A model generated the notes under the pieces. That model saw only the letters and a list, made by a program, of their open reading frames with translations. It had not been told where the DNA came from and made no database searches. A DNA stretch of 64,000 nt from JAWKWH01 sp965204295 (GTDB lineage: Bacteria; Pseudomonadota; Alphaproteobacteria; Rhizobiales; Rhizobiaceae): assembly GCA_965204295.1 (NCBI GenBank), contig OZ241973.1, positions 1,054,001 through 1,118,000 of the forward strand, written 5' to 3'. Each line of letters opens with the position of its first letter. Position 1 is the first letter of the stretch. The position numbers were made by a program, and so were the translations under genes. This document shows, piece by piece, positions 1 through 7,663 of the stretch.

Positions 1-350
1 AATGTCCACACCTTGGCATCGTCCGATGCGCCGATTTCCTCGGCGATGCGAAGGTCGAGTTCGCCGGTTGCCGACACATTGACGAGGGTTTCGCCCCAGG
101 CGCGGCCGAATGATTGCGGCACCTGACTGAGGAATGTCGCCGGATCAAGACTGTTGGTCGATTCACCGCCCACAAGACCGGCGCGAAGCGTGCCGCCTTT
201 TTGCGCTCCCTGGGCTTTTGCCGCACTTGTCAGCATCGAAGCCGCCACTGGCGCCGCCACACCCAACGCGGCGGCCCTTCCCATGAAATCGCGGCGGTTC
301 ATCTTTCCCTTGGTCACGCGGTGGCTCAGATATTCAAGTTCTTTGGTCAT
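1..350 (-). CDS. Peptide-type (family 5) ABC transporter substrate-binding protein, partial
   Basis: About 116 N-terminal residues are visible; the rest lies beyond the left edge. A twin-arginine motif (RRDFM, from residue 19) is followed by an alanine-rich hydrophobic stretch ending near AKA, so the protein is probably exported folded by the Tat route. The mature start, with a GGTLR motif and then LDPATF, is typical of SBP_bac_5 proteins that feed Dpp/Opp-type importers. The start at 350 has GGGAGGA just upstream; a second ATG at 302, right before the RR motif, is also possible. The gene runs in the same direction as the ureide operon but is separated from it by about 200 bases containing a repeat of TTGAAC half-sites. 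The substrate cannot be read from the sequence; a ureide or small peptide is only a guess from the neighbours. Confidence 0.8.
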   Translation of the reverse strand, partial: MTKELEYLSHRVTKGKMNRRDFMGRAAALGVAAPVAASMLTSAAKAQGAQKGGTLRAGLVGGESTNSLDPATFLSQVPQSFGRAWGETLVNVSATGELDLRIAEEIGASDDAKVWT

Positions 351-410
351 GTTCGATATTCCTCCCAAAACTGCGGTTGTCCCGCATGGCTGCCATTCAC
401 GACGGTTATA

Positions 411-436
411 TTGAACGCATGTTCAACTTGAACGCA
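411..436. promoter_or_regulatory. Triple TTGAAC half-site repeat, candidate operator
   Basis: TTGAAC (411-416), GCAT, GTTCAA (421-426), one base, then TTGAACGCA (428-436). The first two arms form a 6-bp inverted repeat with a 4-base spacer. The first and third copies are a 9-base direct repeat, TTGAACGCA. It lies about 60 bases upstream of the substrate-binding protein gene that starts at 350. Such an arrangement suits a dimeric repressor or activator, but no cognate regulator is identified. Confidence 0.4.
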
Positions 437-556
437 ATAGGCTCCCGCCACATTTTGATTTGCGCATGCCGACGCAAAACAAAGCAGACCGGTTGAAAGC
501 TTGCAAGCGGCAAACCGCCGATTGCCACGCACCGGTGCGTGATCGCTTTCTTTTTG

Positions 557-1150
557 TCAGTATAGCGGAATGGCGTTTTCGGATTTGGATGACTGATAGA
601 CAGCCGACATCTCGTCGTATTTTGCGCAGAGGGAGGTTATGCGGGATTCAAGCATTTCGGCGTCTTGATCCGACATTCCCTTCGCAAGGTCTTTGATCGA
701 ATGGCTTCTCCAGAACGCGTTGGTCCGATTGTAACCACCCGGATCAAGCGTGAAGACCTCTTTCAGAATTTTCAGGTCGTGCGGAATGGCGAATGAATCG
801 CGTGTGTCTTCGTGACTGAACAAATAATGGAAGTTGTCGTAACCGGTCCATGTAATCGCAGAAAGGCACAGCGGGCACGGCTCGTGTGTGGCGATGAACA
901 CGCAATCTCCCGGATCAGGCCTTTGGTTCTCCGGCATTTCGTAAAAGCGCTTCAGGGCATGGATTTCGCCATGCCATAGCGGGTTTTCCAGTTCATTGTT
1001 GGTTTCGGCCAGAACCAGCGAAAGGTCGGATTTCCTCAATATCGCCGCGCCGAACAGCTTGTTGCCCCTGGCGACTCCGGCCTCCGTCATCGGAATGATG
1101 TCGAATTCGATGACGTCAAGCAGCCGGTTTACAAATGCGGCGTCATTCAT
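557..1150 (-). CDS. Nucleoside/guanine-type zinc deaminase
   Basis: A 197-residue protein of the cytidine-deaminase-fold family. The zinc and catalytic signature is complete: WHGEIHAL gives the His ligand and the proton-shuttling Glu, and EPCPLCLSAI gives the two Cys ligands. These enzymes hydrolytically deaminate purine or pyrimidine bases and release ammonia. The ATG at 1150 overlaps the end of the ureidoglycolate lyase gene by 8 bases, so it is probably translated by coupling as the last gene of the ureide operon. An in-frame extension upstream to 1240 lies inside the neighbouring gene and was rejected. In a purine-breakdown operon a guanine deaminase-like role is reasonable, but the exact substrate is not shown by the sequence. 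Confidence 0.82.
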   Translation of the reverse strand: MNDAAFVNRLLDVIEFDIIPMTEAGVARGNKLFGAAILRKSDLSLVLAETNNELENPLWHGEIHALKRFYEMPENQRPDPGDCVFIATHEPCPLCLSAITWTGYDNFHYLFSHEDTRDSFAIPHDLKILKEVFTLDPGGYNRTNAFWRSHSIKDLAKGMSDQDAEMLESRITSLCAKYDEMSAVYQSSKSENAIPLY

Positions 1151-1649
1151 CGTCAAATTCCTCCGGCAAATGAATTTCGCACGGCTGATCGAAAGTGTGC
1201 TTCTCAAGATTGGAACCATCGCCACCGCGGTCGATGACAAGGAAGTCCTGCTGTTCGCCTATGGGCGTCAGCACCGCATGCCAGACATTGCGGGCATAAT
1301 TCACTCCCTGACCGGGTTCGGTTACAAACGCTTCCGGTTTGCTGGGACCATCCGCCGTATCCTGACACACCGCGACCAGAAAGGGTAACCCTCCCAGCGG
1401 CACGAACGCCTGGCTGCCGAATGGATGGCGTTCGACAAATGACAGGGTTAGCGGAAATTCGTACGGCAGCCCGCGGAAAATGTTGATCAACACTCTCGCG
1501 TTCGGTCCTTCCGCCTCCACATTGGCGAGGTCATGAATTCGGGTGCACTTTCCGCCATTGATCGGGAACTGCTCGGCTCCCTCCGCATCGATGACTTCGC
1601 CATAGGGATCGAAAGCCCTGCGTGTAAGCGGTTTTGCGACGATCTTCAT
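1143..1649 (-). CDS. allA: Ureidoglycolate lyase
   Basis: A 168-residue protein of the AllA family. Recognisable segments are MKIVAKPLTRRAFDPYGEVI at the start, the NIFRG-LPYEFPLTLSFVERHP stretch in the middle and the NYARNVWHAVLTP motif of this cupin-like fold. The enzyme splits ureidoglycolate into glyoxylate and urea, the last step of ureide breakdown. The start at 1649 overlaps the stop of the aminohydrolase gene by 4 bases (ATGA), and the gene's own end overlaps the deaminase by 8, so the three genes are translationally coupled. The upstream in-frame extension to 1799 is a shadow of the aminohydrolase gene. Confidence 0.9.
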   Translation of the reverse strand: MKIVAKPLTRRAFDPYGEVIDAEGAEQFPINGGKCTRIHDLANVEAEGPNARVLINIFRGLPYEFPLTLSFVERHPFGSQAFVPLGGLPFLVAVCQDTADGPSKPEAFVTEPGQGVNYARNVWHAVLTPIGEQQDFLVIDRGGDGSNLEKHTFDQPCEIHLPEEFDDE

Positions 1650-2509
1650 TGTTGTCGCATCTGGAACGAACCCAGTTTCATGTGCCGGTTCACATCCTTG
1701 TAAAGCAAATAGCGGAATGGTCCGGGGCCGCCGGCGTAACAGGCCTGCGGACAGAAAGCGCGCAGCCACATGAAATCGCCCGCCTCGACTTCGACCCAAT
1801 CCCGGTTGAGCCTGTAAACCGCCTTGCCCTCCAATACATAAAGCCCGTGCTCCATAACGTGGGTTTCAGCAAAGGGGATCACGCCACCCGGCCGGAAATT
1901 GACAATGGCGACATGCATGTCGTGGCGCATGTCCTCCGGACCGACAAATCGCGTCGTCGACCATTTGCCGTCGGTATCCGGCATAGGTATCGGCTCTATG
2001 TCTCTTTCGTTGACGACGAATGCCTCGGGGCGGTCGATGCCGTCGATGGCTTCGTAAGCCTTGCGGATCCAATGAAATCGAACGGGCGACGATGCGGAAT
2101 TGGCCGCCGACCATTTTGCACGGGGGGGGATGAATGCGTAGCCCCCTTCTCCCATCTCATGGGATATGCCGTCGATTGCAAGCGTCAGCGAACCCTCTAC
2201 GATGAAAACGACCGCTTCGGCCTGCGGGTCGGGCTCCGGTCGGTCACTGCCGCCGCCTGACGCGACCTCCACGATATAGTGTGAGAATGTTTCGGCGAAG
2301 CCGGAAAGCGGGCGGGCGATCACCCACGCCCGTGTCCCGCTCCAGAACGGAAGTCTGCTGGTGACGATATCGGTGAGAACACCCTTTGGAATGACCGCGT
2401 AGGCGTTGGTAAAGACTGCCCGATCGGTCAGCAACCGGGTTTGCGGCGGCAGGCCGCCCGTCGGCGCGTAGTATGGTCTGGCTTGCGTGGAATTTGATCC
2501 GTCTTGCAC
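1646..2509 (-). CDS. allE: (S)-ureidoglycine aminohydrolase
   Basis: A 287-residue bicupin of the AllE/YlbA family. The N-terminal motif YYAPTGGLPPQT and the phrase FTNAYAVIPKGVLTDIVTS are characteristic. The C-terminal cupin carries HVMEHGLYVLEGKAVYRLN, which supplies the metal ligands and catalytic residues of the family. The enzyme deaminates (S)-ureidoglycine to (S)-ureidoglycolate, the substrate of AllA encoded next. Translation starts at a GTG (2509) preceded by GGGGA about eight bases upstream, and the start is 21 bases after the allantoinase stop. An allantoate amidohydrolase, which would supply ureidoglycine, is not seen in the window. Confidence 0.9.
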   Translation of the reverse strand: MQDGSNSTQARPYYAPTGGLPPQTRLLTDRAVFTNAYAVIPKGVLTDIVTSRLPFWSGTRAWVIARPLSGFAETFSHYIVEVASGGGSDRPEPDPQAEAVVFIVEGSLTLAIDGISHEMGEGGYAFIPPRAKWSAANSASSPVRFHWIRKAYEAIDGIDRPEAFVVNERDIEPIPMPDTDGKWSTTRFVGPEDMRHDMHVAIVNFRPGGVIPFAETHVMEHGLYVLEGKAVYRLNRDWVEVEAGDFMWLRAFCPQACYAGGPGPFRYLLYKDVNRHMKLGSFQMRQQ

Positions 2510-2530
2510 TTGCGTGTTCCCCGTCCTCGC

Positions 2531-3958
2531 CTATGGCAACAGATCGCGCAGGCGCAGAAGCGCTATGCGTTCGACCTGCCGGCAAGCGGTTTCAAATTCG
2601 GTGTTCCGGTCGTTTTCGATGCGAGTCGCGAATGCTTTCATGATGTCATCCTTGGCAAGGCCGCGTACCGCAACAATAAAGGGAAAACCGAATTTGCCGG
2701 TGTATGAACCGTTGAGCTTTGTGAAGGCCTCGCGTTCCTCGTCGGTCAGGGCGTCGAGACCGGCGGAAGCCTGCTCGGCGGTTGATTCCGCGGTCAGTCG
2801 CTTTGCCGCGGCAAGCTTGCCGGCCAGATCGGGATGAGCGGCGAGCACACCCATGCGCTCCCCTTTGCCGGCGGAGCGGAACACGCGTGAAAGCGCGTTA
2901 TGGAGGCCGGCCGCGCTGTCATGCGCAGGCCCCAGCTCGTTATTCCAGGTCCGTTCGGCAATCCAGGCGGAATGCTCGAACACGCTGCCGAAATGCTCGA
3001 CGAACGTTTTCTTGTCCATGCGCGACGGGCGGTTTGCTTGAGGCTTGTAGGGATGCTCCGATTTCCAGTGATCGGCGATATCGATGCGCCGGGCTATCCA
3101 GACGTCACCATGGTTCTTCACATACTCTATGAACCGCCGAATGGCCGCCGCACGGCCCGGCCTGCCCGCCAACCGGCAGTGAAGCCCGATATTCATCATT
3201 TTCGGAACGCCGGCCCGTCCCTCCTGATAAAGCGTGTCAAACGTATCCTTGAGGTAGGTGTGGAACTGATCTCCGGAATTAAAGCCCTGCGGCGTGGCAA
3301 ACCGCATATCGTTTGCATCAAGCGTATAGGGGATGATGAGCTGTGCGCCGCCGTCGTGCTCATGCCAATAGGGCAGGTCGTCGGCATAGCTGTCCGAGAC
3401 ATAGTCAAAACCGCCTTCGCCGGCTGCGATATTGACGGAATTCACCGATGCTCGCCCGAGATAAAATCCGCGCGGCCTTTCGCCGGTAACTTCGGCATGA
3501 ATGCGGACCGCCTCGCGCAAATGCCGGCGCTCATCATCCTCGGAAAAATCCTTGTACTCGATCCATTTGTAGCCGTGGGTGGCCAACTCCCAACCGGCTT
3601 CCTGCATTGCCGCGACCTGCTCAGGGGAGCGTTCCAGCGCCGTGGCGACGCCATAAACAGTCACGGGTATCTGCTGCTCGGTGAATATACGATGAAGCCG
3701 CCAGAAGCCGGCGCGCGCGCCGTACTCGTAGATCGTTTCCATGTTCCAGTGGCGCTGCCCCGGCCACTGTGCCGCGCCTACGATTTCAGACAGAAACGCC
3801 TCGGAGGCCTGATCGCCATGCAATATGCAGTTTTCACCGCCTTCTTCATAGTTTATGACGAATTGGACGGCGATGACCGCCCCACCGGGCCAGTTGGCGT
3901 TTGGCGGATTTGGGCCATGGCCGCGCATGTCGCGTTGGTATCGAACCGGATCAGCCAC
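2531..3958 (-). CDS. puuE: Allantoinase PuuE fused to OHCU decarboxylase
   Basis: Two enzymes in one chain of about 475 residues. Residues 1-300 match cofactor-independent allantoinase PuuE of the polysaccharide-deacetylase fold, with INYEEGGE, ATHGYKWIEY and IGLHCRLAGRP segments; it opens the allantoin ring to allantoate. Residues 305-475 match 2-oxo-4-hydroxy-4-carboxy-5-ureidoimidazoline (OHCU) decarboxylase, with the catalytic AAHPDL motif and the NGSYTGKFGFPFI block; it makes S-allantoin. The fusion therefore carries two consecutive steps after urate oxidation. I chose the GTG at 3958 because it has AGGAG 11 bases upstream and gives an N-terminus (VADPVRYQRD) like known PuuE. An ATG at 4027 is possible but has no clear ribosome site. 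Urate oxidase and HIU hydrolase are not in the window. Confidence 0.9.
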   Translation of the reverse strand: MADPVRYQRDMRGHGPNPPNANWPGGAVIAVQFVINYEEGGENCILHGDQASEAFLSEIVGAAQWPGQRHWNMETIYEYGARAGFWRLHRIFTEQQIPVTVYGVATALERSPEQVAAMQEAGWELATHGYKWIEYKDFSEDDERRHLREAVRIHAEVTGERPRGFYLGRASVNSVNIAAGEGGFDYVSDSYADDLPYWHEHDGGAQLIIPYTLDANDMRFATPQGFNSGDQFHTYLKDTFDTLYQEGRAGVPKMMNIGLHCRLAGRPGRAAAIRRFIEYVKNHGDVWIARRIDIADHWKSEHPYKPQANRPSRMDKKTFVEHFGSVFEHSAWIAERTWNNELGPAHDSAAGLHNALSRVFRSAGKGERMGVLAAHPDLAGKLAAAKRLTAESTAEQASAGLDALTDEEREAFTKLNGSYTGKFGFPFIVAVRGLAKDDIMKAFATRIENDRNTEFETACRQVERIALLRLRDLLP

Positions 3959-4098
3959 TTGGCGGCCTGCTCCTGCTTGTATGTTTCTCGTTGTCGATAA
4001 TAATGGAACGGTGCGCTCGCGGCTCATGCAAAAATTTTTGAAAGTCTTTTGTCCACGTCCGTTCAAGCTGAAATCGCGTCTGGCTCTGAAACGCGAAT

Positions 4099-4839
4099 TC
4101 AGCGCAATTCACCGAGATCGAATTTGTGGACATCGATCAGCAACTCAGCGAGACCTTGCGCTGCATGGTCGAGAATGGCCGCACCGGCTTCCGCGTTCGC
4201 CGCGGCAGCGTTTCCAACAACGCCCTCCGCGCTCAAGTCCTGTATTTTCCAGCCGAATGCATTGGGGCCGCAGGCGCGAAGGCGCTTGAACTTCCGCGTC
4301 CAGTCCGACTGGCGGGACGGAAAATTCTTCGCCGCGTTCATGTCAACCGCCTCCGGTCTGAGCGTCAGCATGACCGAGGTTTCGATAAAACCGCCGTGAA
4401 TTCCGATGGTGCGTTCCGTCTCATTGACCAGTCCGGGTGGATATCCGAATCTCGTCCAAGAAGTCGCGACAGCAAGCATGGTGTGCCGGATACGCAATTC
4501 CGTCACCACAATGGTCATGAGCGGTGAATTGCCGCCGTGTGCGTTTACCAAGACGAACTTGCCGATGCCCGCCGCTTTCTGTTCCGCGCCGACCGCGATC
4601 CACCGTTCCGTCGCTTCGGAATATGTGAGCGATTCCGTGCCGGGCGTGTCCAGATGTTCGATCGAATATCCCACTCTTTCTACCGGTAACAATTTCACCG
4701 GGATTGATTTCGGGAGCCGGGCGACCGTACGCGATGCCACGGCTTCGCCAATAATCGCATCCGTGTCGAACGGAAGGTGCGGTCCGTGTTGCTCGGTCGC
4801 GCCGAGCGGCAAGAGTGCGATTTCACAATTTTCGCCCAT
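4099..4839 (-). CDS. Creatininase-family amidohydrolase
   Basis: A 246-residue creatininase-family protein. The metal-binding signature is clear: LLPLGATEQHGPHLPFDTDA near the N-terminus and VNAHGGNS in the middle. Members hydrolyse cyclic amides such as creatinine or act on formamide-type intermediates in cofactor and riboflavin metabolism. The N-terminus is slightly short for the family (about 10 residues before the first motif), so the true start could be a rare codon upstream; the ATG at 4839 has only a weak ribosome site. It is the first gene of the minus-strand ureide run, 140 bases before the allantoinase fusion and divergent from a MarR regulator. A side role in purine or creatinine-like ring opening is an inference from position. 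Confidence 0.82.
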   Translation of the reverse strand: MGENCEIALLPLGATEQHGPHLPFDTDAIIGEAVASRTVARLPKSIPVKLLPVERVGYSIEHLDTPGTESLTYSEATERWIAVGAEQKAAGIGKFVLVNAHGGNSPLMTIVVTELRIRHTMLAVATSWTRFGYPPGLVNETERTIGIHGGFIETSVMLTLRPEAVDMNAAKNFPSRQSDWTRKFKRLRACGPNAFGWKIQDLSAEGVVGNAAAANAEAGAAILDHAAQGLAELLIDVHKFDLGELR

Positions 4840-4912
4840 CCCGCGCCTGCCTTTGATTGATCGCTCGAAAACGGAGTGTCGGGCTCGACCCGTAGTCTTT
4901 TGAAACCGCCAT

Positions 4913-4949
4913 GACAAGCAAAGCGGCCATCCGCTTGTCTTGCGAAGAC
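4913..4949. promoter_or_regulatory. Nested inverted repeats between creatininase and MarR genes, candidate operator
   Basis: GACAAGC (4913-4919) pairs with GCTTGTC (4933-4939). An adjoining palindrome, GTCTT-GCG-AAGAC, covers 4937-4949. Both sit in the 159-base divergent intergenic region, where MarR proteins commonly bind to repress themselves and the opposing operon. That the adjacent MarR protein binds here is inferred. Confidence 0.4.
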
Positions 4950-4998
4950 GCGACGTTAAAGTTGAATTGGCGAAATGTTTGCGGCCAAGGGGAGCAAA

Positions 4999-5454
4999 AT
5001 GGCAAAAACCAAGAACAACAATGACACAACCATCGCTAAATTGAACAGCGCGGCCAGGATGGCGCGTACAGCCCTTGCCGGGCGCCTTCTGGCCCACGGA
5101 TTTTACGCCGGGCAGGACCAGATCATGCTGGCCCTTCATACCGATGACGGGTTAACGACCGGCCAACTGGCTGAACGGGTCGGTGTGCGCCCGCCCACGA
5201 TCACCAAAACAATTAACCGGTTACAGGATCAAGGTTTCGTGGAGCGCCGGGCGTCCGAGCGTGACGGCAGGCAAACGCATGTCCATCTAACCGAAACCGG
5301 CCAATCCGCCCTGTCGGCCATAAACCGTGCGATTCGCAAGACAGAGAAGAGCGTTTTGGCGGGCCTGACCGAAAAGGAGCGAAAGAGGCTCAAGAAATTG
5401 TTGTCGCAAATCGAGATGAATTTGATCGCCAAAACCGGCCGGCTTGCCGGCTGA
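4999..5454 (+). CDS. MarR-family transcriptional regulator
   Basis: A 151-residue winged-helix protein. The recognition region reads LTTGQLAERVGVRPPTITKT and is followed by the wing RRASERDGRQTHVHLT, the classic MarR DRDGR pattern. C-terminal helices rich in Lys and Glu would form the dimer interface. The ATG at 4999 follows GGGGAGCAAA, so it is preferred over the in-frame ATG at 4975. It is transcribed away from the creatininase gene, so a shared operator region controlling the ureide operon is likely. Ligand unknown; a ureide or purine intermediate would fit the context. Confidence 0.85.
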   Translation: MAKTKNNNDTTIAKLNSAARMARTALAGRLLAHGFYAGQDQIMLALHTDDGLTTGQLAERVGVRPPTITKTINRLQDQGFVERRASERDGRQTHVHLTETGQSALSAINRAIRKTEKSVLAGLTEKERKRLKKLLSQIEMNLIAKTGRLAG

Positions 5455-5547
5455 TCATCAAGAGGCTCTTTTCGACAAGAAGAAACGGTGCCATAAGCTT
5501 TTAAACAGTTTAAGCCGAGATTGCCGGTATCCGGCTGAGGATGTCTC

Positions 5548-6567
5548 CTGGTCCAAAAAATCAAGCTATCAACCATTGCCGATGCGTTGGGAGTGTCAAC
5601 GGCCACCGTGTCGCTGGCGCTTCGGGACAGTCCGCTGGTCGCCGGTCACACCCGCGACAGGATCAAGACGCATGCGCGCGCAATCGGTTACATATACAAC
5701 CGCCGGGCCGCCAGTCTGAGGACATCGCGGTCAGGTATCGTCGGCGTGATCGTACACGACATCATGAATCCGTTCTACGCGGAAATCCTGAGGTCGATCG
5801 AAAGCGAACTGGATCGTTCCCGTCAGACATTCATTCTGTCCAACCATTACGATCAGTTGGAGAAGCAAAGGATATTCATCGACACGTTGCTGCAACTTGG
5901 CGCCGACGGCGTCATAATGTCTCCGGCCATCGATACGCCTCCCGAAGACATACGCATGGCCGAAGAAAACGGGCTTCCCGCGGTGCTGATCGCGCGGACG
6001 GTTCAAGACGCGAAAGTTCCCGTATTCAGGGGAGACGACGCCTACGGCATCGGACTCGCGACCGATCACCTCATCGGACTGGGCCATCGTCGGATTGCCA
6101 TGATCGGGGGGACGGACGAAACGTCGACGGGACGCGACCGCTATCGGGGATATGTCGTTGCGATGGAACGGGCCGGCCTGGCAGCCAAACCGGCGTGGCG
6201 TCTGCCCGGACCGCGTACGAAACAGGCCGGGTTTGAAATGACGGGTAGTTTTCTGGCGCTGAAAGACAGTCCGACCGCGGCGGTTTGCTGGAATGATCTC
6301 GTCGCCATCGGTTTGATGAACGGACTGGCTCGCGCGGGTTTTACGCCGGGCGAAGATATTTCGGTCACCGGATACGATGATTTGGAGGAGGCGGCAATCG
6401 CCATGCCCGCCCTGACAACGGTGTGGAACGGGCAGCGAGAGGTTGGACGCCTCGCGGCGCGAGCGCTGCTCGATCGCCTAGAGGGCGCGGCGGTCGATGC
6501 CGAACAGAAGCTCATCCGACCTGAACTGCATGTCCGCCGGTCGACCGGCAATCCCGCCGAACGATAG
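5548..6567 (+). CDS. LacI-family regulator with a non-AUG or frameshifted N-terminus
   Basis: About 339 residues: a LacI helix-turn-helix (KLSTIADALGVSTATVSLAL) followed by a periplasmic-binding-protein-like sensor domain (VGVIVHDIMNPFYAEIL onwards, ending in RPELHVRRST). No ATG precedes the DNA-binding helix in this frame after the TGA at 5536-5538; the only options are CTG at 5548 or TTG at 5587, and the TTG would cut the helix-turn-helix. An ATG at 5541 is in another frame. Removing one A from the A6 run at 5555-5560 would join it to the domain as MSPGPKIKLSTIADALG. So the gene has an unusual start, a real 1-base insertion, or a sequencing error. Likely target: a nearby catabolic operon (nitrile hydratase or xylBA), unproven. 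Confidence 0.8.
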   Translation: MVQKIKLSTIADALGVSTATVSLALRDSPLVAGHTRDRIKTHARAIGYIYNRRAASLRTSRSGIVGVIVHDIMNPFYAEILRSIESELDRSRQTFILSNHYDQLEKQRIFIDTLLQLGADGVIMSPAIDTPPEDIRMAEENGLPAVLIARTVQDAKVPVFRGDDAYGIGLATDHLIGLGHRRIAMIGGTDETSTGRDRYRGYVVAMERAGLAAKPAWRLPGPRTKQAGFEMTGSFLALKDSPTAAVCWNDLVAIGLMNGLARAGFTPGEDISVTGYDDLEEAAIAMPALTTVWNGQREVGRLAARALLDRLEGAAVDAEQKLIRPELHVRRSTGNPAER

Positions 6568-6678
6568 TCCGGACATCAAGCGCTTCAGTTTCGGGTCAGG
6601 AATGCGTCAACCATAAACTGCCACCATGCCGATTTTGAGACCTGCAACCGGCGGCAGGTAACCGATCGCCGAATTCAC

Positions 6679-7017
6679 CTAATCCAGTTCAATCGGCTTT
6701 CCGTGCGGCGTGGTCCGCGCCGCCCGTTCCCACTCCGCCCGTCTTTCCGAAATCTCACGCTCTTCAACCAATCCCTTGTCATGAAAGATGAATTCGAGAG
6801 TAGAAAGCCATGCATTGTGATAGCCCTCATTGCCATCGCCGTGAATACCGGATGCGATCTCCCGCACCAGAATCCGCGTCCATTCCGGCCATGTGAATGC
6901 TCCTCGTTCATGCAAGGCCAACGTCATGGTGAAGGCTTGCGCCTGCCAGGGCGCATCGAACACGGGCCCACCATCTTTATCGACCGGCGAACCTGGAATT
7001 GGTTCAGGCCGGTTCAA
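6679..7017 (-). CDS. Nitrile hydratase accessory protein (cobalt insertion type)
   Basis: A 112-residue protein that looks like a free copy of the N-terminal half of a nitrile hydratase beta subunit: PVFDAPWQAQAFTMTLALHE, then FTWPEWTRIL and YHNAWLSTLEFI. In cobalt nitrile hydratases a protein of this kind swaps with the alpha subunit to deliver the metal and oxidise the cysteine ligands. The best start is a TTG at 7017, overlapping the end of the beta gene by 14 bases; no ATG fits. The long in-frame extension to 7458 is a shadow of the beta gene. It closes the operon. Confidence 0.82.
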   Translation of the reverse strand: MNRPEPIPGSPVDKDGGPVFDAPWQAQAFTMTLALHERGAFTWPEWTRILVREIASGIHGDGNEGYHNAWLSTLEFIFHDKGLVEEREISERRAEWERAARTTPHGKPIELD

Positions 7018-7663
7018 GGTAGGGTTCCCAGCAATCGGCGACGACGGAGCAGCGCGCATCCGCATCTTCGCCCCACAGTTCAAATGCGGAAAATTCGACC
7101 GAATACAGCCACCGGGGGCATTCGCCCTGCCCGGCCGCATTGCGGTCCGGAAAGACATGAAAGCCGTGGATTTTGCGGACCGCGCCGTTATGGTTTCGCA
7201 AATATCGCGGCAATCTGGTATGGCCCGTCGGATGCATGTTCTTTGTGACCACCGCATCGCCGACGGCGAATTTCGCCGGAGCCGTTTGCGGGCGGTCAAC
7301 AGGTCCGCCGCGCGCAAGCGTTTCGGCGACTTGATCGGCAGCCAGGACGCCGGCGACCGGCTTCGAGATTCCGGCCGCCATACCCGATTCCAATTCGCCG
7401 CCGGTCGCCAGTCCCCGTTCGAGCATGAGCTTTTCGAGGGCCGCGAGCCATATCTCATAGTAGGTCGAGTTCAGATATTGCGCCGGTGGCAGGCTCTCTC
7501 GCGCAAAGCGGGATTGGTCAAGATTCCACGATCCGGTGGCTCCCATCGCCAGCGTGACGGCAAAAATCCGGCGTTCCCATTCGTGATGGAACGGCGGCCC
7601 GCCGGATTCCGGGTTGATCGGACCGAATCCCATCGCACCGCCCAGGTCAGCCGCGCCGTTCAT
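7004..7663 (-). CDS. nthB: Nitrile hydratase beta subunit
   Basis: A 219-residue beta subunit. It begins MNGAADLGGAMGFGPI, a hallmark of the family, and contains the WERRIFAVTLAMG helix. The C-terminal SH3-like part (FAVGDAVVTKNMHPTGHTRL to ELWGEDAD) packs against the alpha subunit's metal centre. With the alpha subunit it hydrates nitriles to amides in the cytoplasm. The ATG overlaps the alpha stop by 4 bases (ATGA), giving coupled, roughly equal synthesis. The longer in-frame upstream region to 7963 is a shadow of the alpha gene. Confidence 0.92.
   Translation of the reverse strand: MNGAADLGGAMGFGPINPESGGPPFHHEWERRIFAVTLAMGATGSWNLDQSRFARESLPPAQYLNSTYYEIWLAALEKLMLERGLATGGELESGMAAGISKPVAGVLAADQVAETLARGGPVDRPQTAPAKFAVGDAVVTKNMHPTGHTRLPRYLRNHNGAVRKIHGFHVFPDRNAAGQGECPRWLYSVEFSAFELWGEDADARCSVVADCWEPYLEPA

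Noticed and set aside
2900..4000. Long plus-strand open frame (366 codons) antisense to the allantoinase fusion
   Set aside because: It mirrors the codon structure of the real gene, has no recognisable domain and no ribosome site.
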